Assembly: GCA_026686845.1 (NCBI GenBank)
Contig: JAIVEN010000021.1
Location: 14,216,001-14,280,000, forward strand
Length of the DNA stretch: 64,000 nucleotides
From: Adenanthera pavonina
Lineage: Eukaryota; Streptophyta; Magnoliopsida; Fabales; Fabaceae
Reading direction: 5' to 3'
Part shown: piece by piece, positions 1-11,513 of the stretch
Position numbering within the stretch: the first letter of the stretch is position 1
How the letters are laid out: each line of letters begins with the position of its first letter
The notes under the pieces: generated by a model
The model's database searches: none
What the model saw: the letters and a program-made list of their open reading frames with translations, nothing else
What the model was told of the DNA's origin: nothing
Position numbers and translations under genes: made by a program

Positions 1-194
1 CGGTTACAACAGCTAAAATGAAGGGTCTCACTCTAAACGAAAGCAACCCTTTTTGTCTCTCTACCAAATCTATTCACCTGCTTTCTTAATTTCTCATTAA
101 TTCCATCTGTGAATCTTCATTCACCATCGTTTAAACTCCTTTTTGCACATTATAAACCCCTTCTTGACATCTTTCTGCAATAATCAATTACAAG

Positions 195-2360
195 AATGGC
201 ATGGGTTAAAAATCCAAATGCGGGTAAAGGAGAGTCCAGATCAAAGAGAATGGTTAAGTCTCAGTATGCCTTTAAGGGAGGTGAAACTCAGAAAAAAGAA
301 AGGCAAATCTAGCAAGGGAACACCATCCAAATGGCCAAAAACAACTCTTAAGGCTGATTCGAAGAAGCCGGTCTCTATTGCTACTACCTCTGCCTCCTCC
401 AGTAGTGAATCTGAGAGATTCTAGTTAACCACTAAGCCATTGTGGAGCAATGCTCACATCCTAGAAGAGTATACCACCAAATTCCTCAGCAAGAAGGTAA
501 TTAAACCTCACTGTATGAATTTGGAAGAATTTCTTGTTTCCAACAATTTTGATGTTGGGCTATGGTTGGTGAGATATAAGAACCTGTTAGAAACAAAGGA
601 GAAATATGATGATGTGGTGATCAAAACATAGTAAGCTGCTCTGTTGTACAATAGCAGAAAAGAGAAATGACAGGTCAATATAAGGTCTAGAACTCTACTG
701 CTCTCTAATGAAACCTTTAACAAGGTTTTAGAAATCTCTGGGCAAGATGGACTGTAGATTGATATCTCCACCTCAAGATACATGGATGAGGATGAAAATG
801 CAGATAAGGAAGGTTATCCATTCTTAAATTACAAGGAGAGCATAGTCCTAAATACCTTGTTCAGAAGGCGTGAGAATAGGCCTCCTCTAAGTCTGCTGAA
901 ACCCTCTTATCTAAGTGTTCAAGTCAGGATCCTACACTATATTATGTCCAGAATTATATTCAACATAGGGGGGATCTTTAATTTGATTACAAGGGCTGAA
1001 GCTCATGTGATGACTGCACTGATGCATGGAAAGCTGTTTAATATGGGCTATATCATCCTTGAGAGATTCCACTTTGCCTTTTGCATCCATCATCTCCAAA
1101 ATACTTCTGTATGCTAGAATACAACACTTAGACAAAGGGAAGGTAAGCTTACTGAAGTCTTCAAGGAGGAGGAGTTGCAATGGATAAGCATTGAAAGAAA
1201 AGAAGGAAGATGGATTGGCAAAGGTGCTGGAAAGTCAGAGGACCTATTCTTTGAAAAAGGTCAATCACAAGAGGGCACCTCTACAGCCTTACCTCATACT
1301 TAGCCCTCATCATAACCAGCCTAGCATACTCCACCACAACCATCACATCCTATCTTACCTCCAGCAAAGCTATCTCAGACACTTAAGCCATTTACTCCTC
1401 TAACCTGGGCCAAGCCAACCAAAATTACTAAGCTATATGACAATCTTTCTGCACTCATGCTGAGCATTAGAGACGAACAAGATGCCAAGTTTACTCACCT
1501 TCAAGGTTAGATCACATAATTGGCAAAGAACAAGAAAGTGACTGCTGATGCCTATGAAGACATTAGAAGTGTTATCCCCTCTACATCAACTCCACCTCAG
1601 CTTGGACCCTCTGAGCCTACCAAGTCTCCCACTCCTGAACCTCCAAGCCCCTTCGAACAAAACTCTCCTGAGCCTGATGCTGAAAATGTTGTTGTTCAAG
1701 CTACTGGCACTATGGCCACCTCACAGGCCTCTAGTAGTGAGACAAGCGTTGATCCACCCTTAGACTATGGCATAGAGGAAGAGGCCCCTCAGGAAGTAAG
1801 TTCTCATGAGCCCATAATGGAAGATGCTCAGGAATTAATTCTGTCACTATAAGAATCTGAGCAAATGGAGAAGCTTGTAGCAGCTATCACCTCTGCACCA
1901 ATCATTCAGGCTGCACTAAATGAGGAAAGAAGCCTAGTTCCCTATATGGATATTGCAGCTATTGCACATGATACCACTGTGCAAGCTCAAAAACAAAGGC
2001 TTGAAATGTTTTCTCCTGTAAACCCTCAACCTTCATCTCCTCAATATGGCATGTCAATAGCATAAAGGGCTAGATCCACCAACATTCAGAAGGAAGTTCA
2101 GGAGATAGTCGAAGATGCTGAGGATGACTTACCTGAGTCATCACCATTCGTACCTCTTTCTCAAAGTACTCTCCACTGTGTCATTTATTCCTGTTCCTCT
2201 TCATGTAATTCTAGTGTCACAGATTCCTTCTCCTGCTATGCATGTTCAAGCCCCTGATGATGCCAAAAAGAAGGAGAAGAAATCTGAGCAAATTAAGAAG
2301 ACTATAGTAGGGCATTCTGGCAAGACTTACAACAAGAAATCCAAGCCCAAGAAGAAATAA
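195..2360 (+). pseudogene. E1 ORF3 (putative plant transposon-domain protein), decayed
   Basis: This is a broken relative of the E2 ORF3 at 9309-11513. The start is set at the ATG at 195, by similarity of the following basic N-terminus. Recognisable blocks are the Lys/Arg-rich start, the motif KKVIKPHC near 495, the segment around FRRRENRPP near 865, the ILHYI block near 930, the Pro/acidic stretch near 1570-1720 and the Lys-rich tail ending KKSKPKKK at 2360. At least six stops or frame changes separate these blocks, so no full product can be made. It has no signal peptide or membrane segment that would support an envelope role. Similarity to E2 across the whole span makes the assignment firm; the biochemical function is unknown. 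Confidence 0.85.
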
Positions 2361-2572
2361 TTAGATCTTAGGGTTACTTGTTTTTACTTGTATTGCTTGT
2401 TTCTATTTGCTGTATCCCATATAATGAAATGACAATCTTGCTTTTAAATACTATGCTTGCAATGTCATATCATTGTATTGAACCTTAAATGAGTTAATAT
2501 AATGTGATTCCATATTTTTCTTCTACTTTGCTGTATATGCTGTACTTATTTTTAAACTTTAAGGCATATGTT

Positions 2573-2650
2573 GAGGGGGAGCTTTTGGAAGCAAATCCAA
2601 GTACTAATTCAATTTGCAAGTTGTTTTGTCATCATCAAAAATGAGGAGAA
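2573..2650 (+). other. E1 duplicated polypurine tracts before the 3' LTR
   Basis: GAGGGGGAG at 2573-2581 and the purine run AAAAATGAGGAGAA at 2637-2650 directly abut the LTR start TGTTG at 2651. Polypurine tracts prime plus-strand DNA synthesis. Two tracts about 70 bp apart recur in E2, and multiple tracts are a known Sirevirus trait. The proximal tract here is interrupted (T and A within the G run) relative to E2. Confidence 0.75.
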
Positions 2651-4126
2651 TGTTGAATCAAGTGTTTTGATAATTCTAAATAATTGGAGCTTGGAACGAA
2701 AATATCAAAGGAGTATAAGAGCACTCAAGTGAAGAAATCTAGGAATAAATGAGTAAAGAATTAGTTTATAGGATTTCTCACAATGTTCACAGAGTAAAAG
2801 GCTTTGATCTCACACCCACTGGTTTTAAATAAGTGTTTTTCAACTATCCTATGCTAACTTAGGTTAAATTTGAAAAATACTGACTAACAGACGAATTTTG
2901 AACTGTTGAACTCCATATGTATCATTGAAAATTCGAACTTCGGTAACTAAAATTTGAAGTTACAGAGATGTTACCTCTAACAGATGAATTTTAGCTGATT
3001 AAAATTTGAATTTCGAGTCAAGTATAATTTGTGAAGAATGGAACATTCGTCTGAAGCAATGACAAAGTTCATATGATATTAAAGTGCAAAAAGAGTTCAA
3101 AGTCAGTTCCTTTGATAGACAAACTTTTGTTTTCAAAATTTGAACTTTGGAATGAGAATATAGAAGTCTGATTAGAGGTTCCTCTGACAGATGAATTTTG
3201 AAAGTTCAAAATTTGAATTTCAAAGAATATAACTCTTATGCCATATAGAGTCTCTTACTGACAAACGAACTTTAGTTCTCCAAAATTCAAACTTCGAGTG
3301 CACTAAAGCAATATGAGACAACTATTCACACTTAAAAGATGCACTTTAAACTTGAAAATTTGTATGTTCTAACATGGAAAATATTTATCAAAACCAAAAT
3401 TCGAATTTCACTTTTAAACAGAAGAATTTTGGAAGTTCAACATTAAAGTTTTTAACTAATGGTCTCTGCAAAATTCGTCTATTGATAGTCCAAAATTTGA
3501 ATTTCAAAGTGTTAGAAGCATTAAATGTGGTTGGTGAACAGCAATTTTGCAGAGTAACCATTGGGTAATAAATCTATAAATAGATTTTTATTTGAAGTTG
3601 TGGATAACAATTTTAATGCCGAATATACCAAAACTCTATTGAAATCATTAGAAAAAGTCCTCTACTTACTCACACTTCATTTATTACACTTCAACTGTCA
3701 CATGTACTTTGTATTAGAGAATTTCTTTTGTTGTGATTAATTTTTTCTTCATCTGAAAGAAAGATTTTCTTGTGAGAGGTTTTCACCAGGGATTTGGGAA
3801 ACACTTTGTTAGAGTGTAGAGTGAAAATTTGTAAACTCTTAAAATAGAGTACAAGGCTGTATTGTGGCATTACAAGGAGCCTACTAAATTCATGCAAGAT
3901 AGTGGAAAATTTCAAGTGGTGGCTTGAGGACTAGACGTAAGTCAAGAGAAGTAGATCAAACCAGGATAAATCTTAGTGTCCTCTCTTCCTCTACCTTGCA
4001 AATTGCCCTCTTATATTCTGCACTCTATTTAATGTAACTTTTACTTTCACTGCTCTTTTCTAATTTTGTAGAAAATTTCAAACTTCCCAATTCATCTCCC
4101 CTCTTGGGAAGCTAACAAACCTAACA
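2651..4126 (+). repeat. E1 3' LTR
   Basis: The 1,476 bp LTR runs from TGTTGAATCAAG to CTAACA. It carries a TATA box (tataaata, 3575-3582), the CTCTTGGGAAG block near the end, and a degenerate array of CAGA(C/T)GAA...TTYGAA modules between about 2880 and 3500. One clear module is at 3188-3217, where the two core tetramers start exactly 22 bp apart (3192 and 3214). The bases after the end (ATAGT) cannot be compared with a left flank. Confidence 0.88.
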
Positions 4127-4178
4127 ATAGTTGAAATAACACACAATTAAGGTGACTTTGTTGAGGGAAGATCTAGTG
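4127..4178. other. Short unassigned host spacer
   Basis: 52 bp lie between the end of the E1 LTR and the start of the B1 repeat. I see no gene or motif in them. Confidence 0.5.
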
Positions 4179-4237
4179 TGTAACAACTTAATCTTAGACC
4201 ATATATCAAATGATTTAGACCTTATTAGAGTCCATTT

Positions 4238-4433
4238 TGTTGAATCAAGAGTTTTGATGATTCCAAACCAACACTCAAGAGCTCGGATTGAAGATATCAA
4301 AGGAGATCAAAGTTATTTTGAGTGAAGATTTCTAAGTATTTGCTGTTAGATCTTTTGTAGGATTCTTAGTTTTAATTATGATTGGGTAAAAGATTTTGAT
4401 TAGAAGAAAAGATATTTTCAAACCTTGATTTTG
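4238..4433 (+). repeat. E2 5' LTR remnant
   Basis: The first 196 bp match the start of the E2 3' LTR (11806 onward) almost base for base up to the run 'ccttgattttg'. The sequence then jumps into gag coding sequence at 'atggcacttgc'. The LTR and gag donors share a few bases (about TTTG) at the join, which points to a microhomology-mediated deletion. TATA box, transcription start and primer site are all lost. Confidence 0.9.
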
Positions 4434-5171
4434 ATGGCACTTGCTTCTGAAGAAGCCACACCCTCATGCAGCAGTGATCAGGAAGAAGATGTACATGAAT
4501 CTGAACCTTCCTACTCTGAGTTACTTGATGCATTTCATGAGCTTCATGATGAATTCATTAGAGTTGCTAAAGAACTGAAATTGGCAAAGAAAAAGATAAA
4601 TAAGCTGGAATCTCAAACAATAGTTTCTGAAATTGCCTCTTTACCTCCTACTGAATCTGTTTGCTGCACTTCATGCACTGAACTTAAGCAAACTAATGAT
4701 TATTTAGTTAAAAGCATGTCTAGGCTCACTAGACATAAAGATATGTTGTTTGCCTTGATGGGGAGCCAAAGAATATCACAAGGAAAAGCTGGTCCCGGCT
4801 ATGATCCATGTGCTGTCAAGGAAAAGATTAGGATGAAAAACCAGAATGTATATATGAGACATTTTGTGCATGATTAGAGCAGTAAAAAGAAAAATAATGC
4901 ATCACCTCACATTGAAACATATGATCAACCAAGGCATGCTAAAAAAAAGTATTATTTGCATTGTTTTCTTCCTTCCACTCAATCTAGCAGTCCCTTCATT
5001 ACTTGTCATTTCTGTAACAAAAAGGGACATATTTCCAGTTCTTGTGCATTGAAGAAAAATGGACTTAGCAGGAAAGTTAAATGGGTTCCCAAAGTTGCAT
5101 CTGCATCTAAGGAAAAATCTACTGACCAAAAAGGACCTAACCAAATTTGGGTACCTAAAAGGAAAACATAA
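4432..5171 (+). pseudogene. gag: E2 gag, C-terminal half
   Basis: The fragment encodes the acidic and coiled-coil part of Gag and the second zinc knuckle. A Glu/Ser-rich region is followed by a helical Lys/Leu/Glu stretch (about 4530-4610) and a Cys pair (CCTSC near 4660). The CCHC knuckle C-X2-C-X4-H-X4-C lies near 5005-5045 (CHFCNKKGHISSSC). An in-frame TAG at 4875-4877 interrupts the frame, which then continues to the TAA at 5169-5171. The N-terminal capsid-like part and the first knuckle are deleted. The next gene, pol, is in the -1 frame and overlaps this stop. E3 gag is the full-length reference in this window. Confidence 0.88.
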
Positions 5172-5770
5172 ACATTGTTTTGCAGGTCTGTCTCAAAGCT
5201 AAGAAGAACAACAAATGGTATATGGACAGTGCCTGCTCAAGCCACATGACTGGAGATAAGGAGAAGTTCATCACCCTTAGAGACAAGAAAGGAGGAAAGG
5301 TGACCTTTGGAGGTGATCAATATGGCAAAATCGTTGGCATTGGCATTGTGGGGAAAAATCCAGAAACATCCATTGAAGAGGTGCTGTTTGTAATTGGCCT
5401 CAACCATAATTTGCTGAGCGTGAGTCAGACGTGTGACAGAGGAAACTGGGTGCTGTTTGACTCAAAGTTTTGCCTGGTCATCAGAAAAAGTGATCACAAA
5501 GTAATCCTCAAAGCACAAAGGAATGGTAACTGTTATACTATTGATCTTGATGAACTTCCTCCCTTGGATTCTGTGTGCTTAATTAGTCAGGACAATGATA
5601 GTTGGTTGTGGCATAGGAGATTAGCTCATGTTAACATGAATCAATTGTCTAAACTGGTTAAAAATGAGCTAGTAACTGGCCTGCCAAAAATATCTTTTGA
5701 GAAAGACAAAGAATGTGACGCATGCTTAAGAGGCAAAAAAATAAATCATCTTTTAAATCTAAAAATATAG
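5162..5770 (+). pseudogene. pol: E2 pol, protease and GAG-pre-integrase part (frameshifted)
   Basis: The reading frame is open across the gag stop and runs LQVCLKAKK-N-KWYMDSACSSHMTGD. This holds the aspartic protease active-site region (D-S-A here, where D-[ST]-G is the usual copia motif). The GAG-pre-integrase segment with WLWHRRLAHVNMNQL follows near 5604-5650, then the integrase zinc-finger cysteines (CDACLRGKK, about 5715). A one-base indel in the A-run near 5735-5745 moves the frame to the one used from 5722 onward. Apart from that break the segment is open. It lies in the -1 frame relative to gag, as in every other copy here. Confidence 0.9.
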
Positions 5771-8310
5771 TTACCACATCAAGACCACTTGAATTGCTGC
5801 ATATGGACTTAATTGGACCTTCTAGGGTAAAGAGTCTAGGTGGTAACCTGTATGTGCTTGTAATTGTGGATGACTATTCTAGATTCACTTGGACATTATT
5901 TCTTTCCTCTAAAAGTGATACCTTTGACGCATTTGCAACCTTAGCTAAGAAAGTGCAAAATGTGAAAGGTATTTCTATTGTGTCAATCAGGTCAGATCAT
6001 GGAGGAGAGTTTGAAAATGCATACTTCCTGGAGTACTGCAATGAGCATGGAATTGACCACAACTTCTCAGCTCCAAGGACTCCTCAACAGAATGGGGTAG
6101 TAGAAAGGAAGAACAGAACTATTGGAGAAATGGCCAGAGCTATGCTAAATGAGAAGGAACTCTCTCAAGTGTTTTGGGCTGATGTAGTAAATACAGCAAG
6201 CTACATCATAAACAGAGCCTACATCAGACCAATGCTTGGGAAGACTCCATACGAGCTTTACAAGGGAAGAAAGCCAAATATGTCCCATCTCCATGTGTTC
6301 GAATACAAATGCTTTATTCACAATAATGGGAAAGAAAATCTGGGTAAGTTTGATGCCAAATCCAATGAAGATATATTTCTGGGCTATTCTAGTAGGAGTA
6401 AGGCATATAGAGTTTATAATAAAAGATCAAACATGGTAGAAGAATCTGTGCATGTGGTTTTCATTGAAAATGAAACTGTTTCAAAACATGTTACCAATGA
6501 TGATGATCTTGCTTTTAACTTTGAAAAACTGGGTATTTCTGATAAAAGTAAAACTGAACCTCCAAAGATATCTGAATCTGTTAACACAGAAGAAGATATC
6601 CAGGAGCAAGAGTTTGATGAAGAAATTAATGAAGAAACATCTCAAGAACTCCCTAGAGCTTGGAGATATCAAAGGAATCATCATGTTGATCAAGTAATAG
6701 GGAATGTTCAAGAGAGAGTCAAAACCAGAAAACAGTTAAGGGATCAAATGCTCAACTGCGCTTTCATTTCTCAAATTGAACCTAAATGTGCTGAAGAAGC
6801 CTTAAATGATGATTACTGGATTTTAGCTATGCAAGATGAACTAAATCAGTTTGAAAGAAATCATGTTTGGGATTTAGTACCTAGGCCCAAAAATCATCCT
6901 GTTATTAGTACCAAATGGGTTTTCAGGAATAAACTGGATGAATCTGGAACAATAATCAGAAATAAGGCTAGACTGGTTGCTAAAGGGTATAATCAAGAAG
7001 AAGGTAGTGATTTTGAAGAAACCTTTCCACCAGTAGCTAGACTAGATGCTATAAGAATACTGCTAGCATACGCATGCATGAAAAACATTTTACTATATCA
7101 AATGGATGTAAAGAGTGCCTTTTTAAATGGATATATCATGGAAGAGGTTTATGTAGATCAACCTCCAGGTTTTGAAGATTCTACTAAACCAAACAATGTT
7201 TATAAACTGAAGAAGGCTCTTTATGGTTTAAAACAAGCCCCTAGAGCATGGTATGAGAGACTGAGCAATTTTCTAACTGAAAAAGGGTTTAATAGAGGCA
7301 AAGTTGACACAACCTTATTCACTAAGAAAGAAAATAAAGATTTACTGATTGTTCAAATCTATGTTGATGATATTATTTTCGGTGCTACTAATGAAACTCT
7401 TTGCAAGAAATTTTCTGAGTTAATGCAGGGAGAATTCGAGATGTCCATGATGGGTGAACTTAACTTCTTCCTTGGACTGCAAATCAGACAACTTGATGAT
7501 GGTATCTTTCTTAGTCAATCCAAGTATCTAAAGGAGCTGCTAAAGAAGTTTGGAATGGAGAATGCCAAGCCAATGGGAACACCTATGGCTACTGCAACCA
7601 AACTAGACATGGATGGGAATGGGAAGATGTTTGACATTACTCAGTACAGGAGAATGATTGGATCCCTGCTGTACTTAACTGCCAGCAGACTTGACATTAT
7701 GTTCAGTGTCTGTATGTGTGCCAGGTTCCAATCATGTCCCAAGGAAACCCATGCAACAGCTGTGAAGAGAATTTTCAGATATCTCATTGGAACATCACAG
7801 TTGGGTCTCTGGTATCCAAAGGGCAATGGAGAAGATCTCAAAGGATACACTGATGCTGATTTTGCAGGATCCAAAACTGACAGAAAAAGCACAAGTGGAA
7901 CTTATCAGTTTCTTGGAGGATCCTTAGTTTCATGGTTCAGCAAAAAGCAAAACAGTGTAGCCCTATCCACTACAGAAGCTGAGTATGTTGCAGCTGGAAG
8001 CTGTTGTGCCCAAGTCATCTGGATGAAGCAGCAGCTTGAAGATCTTGAGGTTGAAATGAAAGAGATACCAATCATGTGTGACAACCAAAGTGCCATAAAT
8101 ATCACCAAGAATCCTGTCATGCATTCAAGGAAAAAACATATTGAAGTTAGGCACCACTTCATAAGGGATCATGTTCTGAAAGGAGAAGTTAAGCTGGAGT
8201 ACATCCCAACAGAGAATCAAGTTGCTGACATACTCACAAAGCCTCTATCAGAAGACAGGCATTGCAGAATAAGGAGAGAATTAGGTATGGTAAATCCCAG
8301 TGAACTGTAA
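5722..8310 (+). CDS. pol: E2 pol: integrase, reverse transcriptase, RNase H (862 codons open)
   Basis: This is the largest open frame in the window. It begins inside the integrase zinc-finger region because of the upstream frameshift, so its first ATG is not a natural start. The integrase core has D29 (HMDLIGP), D92 (RSDHGGEF) and E128 (NGVVERKN), giving the DD35E spacing. Reverse transcriptase follows, with the copia-type segments KWVFRNK, QMDVKSAFLNG and the catalytic YVDD at residues 547-550. RNase H then shows D711 (DADFAG) and E752 (STTEAEY). The frame ends NPSEL-stop. Domain order integrase before RT defines Ty1/copia. All catalytic residues are present. Function needs fusion to the upstream protease frame and an intact promoter, both lost here. 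Confidence 0.95.
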   Translation: MLKRQKNKSSFKSKNIVTTSRPLELLHMDLIGPSRVKSLGGNLYVLVIVDDYSRFTWTLFLSSKSDTFDAFATLAKKVQNVKGISIVSIRSDHGGEFENAYFLEYCNEHGIDHNFSAPRTPQQNGVVERKNRTIGEMARAMLNEKELSQVFWADVVNTASYIINRAYIRPMLGKTPYELYKGRKPNMSHLHVFEYKCFIHNNGKENLGKFDAKSNEDIFLGYSSRSKAYRVYNKRSNMVEESVHVVFIENETVSKHVTNDDDLAFNFEKLGISDKSKTEPPKISESVNTEEDIQEQEFDEEINEETSQELPRAWRYQRNHHVDQVIGNVQERVKTRKQLRDQMLNCAFISQIEPKCAEEALNDDYWILAMQDELNQFERNHVWDLVPRPKNHPVISTKWVFRNKLDESGTIIRNKARLVAKGYNQEEGSDFEETFPPVARLDAIRILLAYACMKNILLYQMDVKSAFLNGYIMEEVYVDQPPGFEDSTKPNNVYKLKKALYGLKQAPRAWYERLSNFLTEKGFNRGKVDTTLFTKKENKDLLIVQIYVDDIIFGATNETLCKKFSELMQGEFEMSMMGELNFFLGLQIRQLDDGIFLSQSKYLKELLKKFGMENAKPMGTPMATATKLDMDGNGKMFDITQYRRMIGSLLYLTASRLDIMFSVCMCARFQSCPKETHATAVKRIFRYLIGTSQLGLWYPKGNGEDLKGYTDADFAGSKTDRKSTSGTYQFLGGSLVSWFSKKQNSVALSTTEAEYVAAGSCCAQVIWMKQQLEDLEVEMKEIPIMCDNQSAINITKNPVMHSRKKHIEVRHHFIRDHVLKGEVKLEYIPTENQVADILTKPLSEDRHCRIRRELGMVNPSEL

Positions 8311-9308
8311 GTTATTCTTGTGCAATCTTGTTTTTAAAGGTTTGAACTTTAAAATTAATTCTAACTTTAGCATCGGAGTATGTTTAATTTAAGCTGTAGG
8401 TGCTCCTCACAAGATTCAATGGCAATAAACTTGAAAATTGGAGCACATCAGAATGGAACAACCAGAAAGTGAAGTAAATGATGAAAATTCTGAGTTCTGG
8501 ATCCACTCTGTAAGTTTTTAATAAGATGAAATTCGTATTTTAATGAGTGTTAGACGTATTTTGCCTCATAAACCGTGTCTTTGAACTAGTCAACATGGTC
8601 AACATTCGAATTTTTGTTGATCAACAGACGAACTTCGGCCTATTAGCCTTGGAACAGTTCTCGGTGATGCCTCGAAATTTGTCTGTTGGATCTTTGAAAT
8701 TCAAATTTTCAAAAAGCAAAAATCTCAAAATCATGTTTGTCCATCACTATTGTACGAATTATCACTTCTTGAAATACGAATGTTAGACAACCTTTACAAA
8801 AGTTGAAAAATGCGAACTTTCAGTTCAAAATTCGTCTGTTGAATCATGTTCTTCATGTTGAATACTTGAAAGATGAAGTTACGCATGCTTAATTCGTCTG
8901 TTGATTGTGGTTTTGTTTGTTGCCTGCTGTTTGCTCATCAACATTCGAACTTTGTTGGAACAAAATTCGTCTGTTATGTTTGTTCTACTTGTTCCAAGCC
9001 ACTGTCAGACGAACTTTCAGGATAAAAATTCATCTGTCAGTAAGCTTTGCTGAACGGTTTAACTTGTAACTTCCCGAAGTTTGAATTTTGACCGCTCAAA
9101 ATTCGTCTGTCAGACGGTTACATACGTTAAATCCGACGGTTTTCCAATGAACAGACGCAGCCCTATTTGAAACTCCTCTGAGTCTGTTCTGATCCTCTCT
9201 TCAATCCTCTTAACTTCTGTCCAAAAATCGTCATTCTTCACTGTTTAAACTTCCATTCGCATCCTATAAATAAAATCTAAGCCACATTCAGCATCATTCA
9301 ACACAAAA
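8311..9308 (+). promoter_or_regulatory. E2 pol-ORF3 spacer with LTR-type motif array
   Basis: About 1 kb without coding potential. It carries the CAGACGAA/TTCGAA motif family that also fills the LTRs, mostly in inverse orientation (TTCGTCTG). Two modules keep an exact 22-bp period: TTCG at 8944 and 8966, and TTTG/TTCG at 9080 and 9102. Further copies sit near 8608-8635, 8675-8690, 8830, 8892, 9006-9040 and 9100-9120. A possible TATA-like stretch (cctataaataaaa) lies at about 9264-9276, roughly 35 bp before the ORF3 ATG. The spacer may therefore act as a promoter for ORF3, but that is inference. Confidence 0.65.
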
Positions 9309-11513
9309 ATGGTGAGAGTGAAAAATCCTGGAGCAGGAAAAGCTGAGGCTCGGCCAAAGAGAACGGTCAAATCTCAATATGCTACAAAGGAAGGAGAGAA
9401 ATCCAAGAGAAAGGCCGAACCCAGTAAAGCTACCCCTTCCAAACGCCAGAAACCTTCATCTAAAGTAGAATCTCAGAAAGCAGGACCCTCCTCACCAAAA
9501 ACTGCAGAACCTTCGGTTCCAGTTCCTTCTGTCTCTGCTGTTGCTTCCTCCTCTTCTACTGAATCTGGAGAGTATGAAATGACTACACTGCCACTGTGGA
9601 GCACTCCTGAGATTCAAGAAGAGTTCACTACCAAGTTTTCCAACAAGAAGGTAATCAAACCTCATTGTGTGAATATAGAACAATTCTTAATATCTAACAA
9701 CTTTCATGCTGGAATATGGTTGTTAAGATATAAGAATCTGTTGGAAATTGCTGAAAAATATGATGATGAGGTAGTAAAGACTTGGTATGCCTCTCTTCAA
9801 TACAACAGCAAGAAAATGAAATGGGAGGTCAACTTGAGATCAAGGACCATTTGGCTTCTTGATGAAACCTTCAATTAAGTGCTGGAAATTCCGGGACAAG
9901 ATGGGTTGAAAGTTGACATGACAGCCTCTGGGTATATGGATGAGGCAAGCACAGCTGATGAAGAAGGTGGATCCTTTCTGAACTACAAGGAGAGCACCAT
10001 CTTAGATACCCTATTCAGGAGAAGGGAGAATAGGCCTACCATTAATCAGTTGAAGCCCACAGACCTCAGTGTACAAGTAAGGATCCTGCACTACATAGTG
10101 TCTAGAATCATATTCAACAAGGGTGGCAGCTTCAATTTGATAACAAGGGCAGAGGCTCATGTGATGACTGCTATCATACGTGGGAAGCTGATTAATTTGG
10201 GTCATATCATCCTCCAGCGAATGATAAAGGCAAGGGATCAGAGGAAGGATTCCACACTCCCCTATGCAGCAATTATTTCAAGAATCCTGCAGTATGCCAG
10301 GATTCAACACATTGAAAAAGGGAAAGGAAAACTCACAGAGGCATTTAAAGAAGAGGAACTGCAAAGGATGGGTATTGAAAGAGATGAAGGCAGATGGGTT
10401 GGAAATGGAGCAGGGAAATCTGAAGATTTGTTCTTTGCTGCTGATGCTACCCTCCAACAAGAAGGCACTTCTGAGGCCCCTGGCAAATCTGTACCTCAGC
10501 CTTCTCAGCCAATTCCATCTTCCTCCAGACCTACTCATCCTCCTTTCACTCCCTCTTCACAGGCCAACCCAACCGAGATCACTGAGTTGTTTGACAGTTT
10601 GTCAACACTCATTCTTAGCATTAGGGATGAGCAAAATGCCAAATTTGCTCATCTACAAGATCAGATCCATCAGTTGGCTGTGAACATGAAGGTGGTGGCT
10701 GATGCTTATGAAGAGATAAGAAATGCAATTCCTACCACATCAGCTCCACCTCAGCCTGGTGTCCCTGAGCCTACTCTGTCTCCAACTCCTGAGCCTCCAA
10801 GCCCCTTCGAGATTGACTCCTCTGACCATGATGATGATACAGATGGTGCTGGTGCAATGAGGACACCAAGTCCTGGTCCACCCCTGGACTATGGATTGGA
10901 AGAAGAAGGACTTCAGCAGACAAGCCCTCTTGAGCCTATGCAAGAGGATGCTCCGGATTCAATTCTGTCCATTCAAGAATCAGAGCAAGTTGAGAGACTG
11001 GTTGCAGCCATTTCAACCTCTTCTATGCCGGGAGAACCAAGCAATGAGGAAAGGAGCATTGTACCTATTATTGATTATCTTGCCATTGCTCACAATGCTC
11101 TGCTGCAAGCTCAAAGGAGAAGGCTGGAAGAAATGTTTGCTCCTGCTGAACCAGCCTCTTATCCTCTTGCTGCTTATGAGCTATCAGAGAAACAGAGAGC
11201 TCGGCTAGCTCTGTCCAGGCAGGAAATGCAAGAGCTACTTGAGGTCTCTGATGATGATGGTGATGAAGAAAATAGCCCTGAGCCTGCTGAGCCCCCTGCA
11301 CCAGTTCAGCTAGAGATTCCTTTTGCTCATGTCCCTCTTCGTGCTGTTCCTATCTCTCAGATTCCTCCTCCAATGGACTTTGTTGGGCTTTCTGATGATG
11401 CCAAAAAGGGGGAAAAGATAAAGCAAACTGGGACCAAGCAAGCTGGAAAATCTGCTGAGTCATCCGGGAAAGGAAAGACCTACAGCAAGAAGTCTAAGCC
11501 AAAGAAGAAATGA
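9309..11513 (+). pseudogene. E2 ORF3: putative plant transposon-domain protein, one nonsense codon
   Basis: One frame runs from the ATG at 9309 to TGA at 11511-11513 (734 codons), broken only by TAA at codon 190 (9876-9878). Layout: Lys/Arg-rich N-terminus (about 1-60) with NLS-like clusters; a Ser/Thr/Pro linker; a folded region (about 95-375) with KKVIKPHC, RRRENRP and ILHYIVSR blocks, which I recognise as the putative plant transposon domain found beside plant retroelements. Then come Pro/Ser-rich sequence, a likely coiled coil (about 425-470), a Pro/acidic disordered region and a Lys-rich tail ending KKSKPKKK. I see no signal peptide or hydrophobic span, so the envelope-like label often used for Sirevirus third ORFs is not supported. 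Basic ends suggest nucleic-acid binding or nuclear location. Function is unknown. Confidence 0.85.

Larger units (their letters stand above)
1..4126 (+). mobile_element. E1: 3' half of a Sirevirus-like Ty1/copia retrotransposon
   Basis: The left part of this element lies outside the window. What remains, in order, is the end of the pol-ORF3 spacer (1-194), a decayed ORF3 (195-2360), a 3' untranslated stretch with two polypurine tracts, and a 3' LTR (2651-4126). The order and sequence match E2 block for block. The LTR starts TGTTG and ends CTAACA. The element is older than E2, because its ORF3 carries many stops and indels. No target duplication can be tested, since the left end is missing. 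Confidence 0.9.

Noticed and set aside
4174..4178. Target duplication for B1 (TAGTG)
   Set aside because: The bases after B1 (CAGAG, 20967-20971) do not match, so no duplication is claimed.
7641..8162. Antisense open frames over pol
   Set aside because: They are shadows of the RT/RNase H frame with no recognisable domain.
9309..11513. Retroviral envelope gene
   Set aside because: The position after pol fits, but there is no signal peptide, transmembrane span or cysteine-rich ectodomain.
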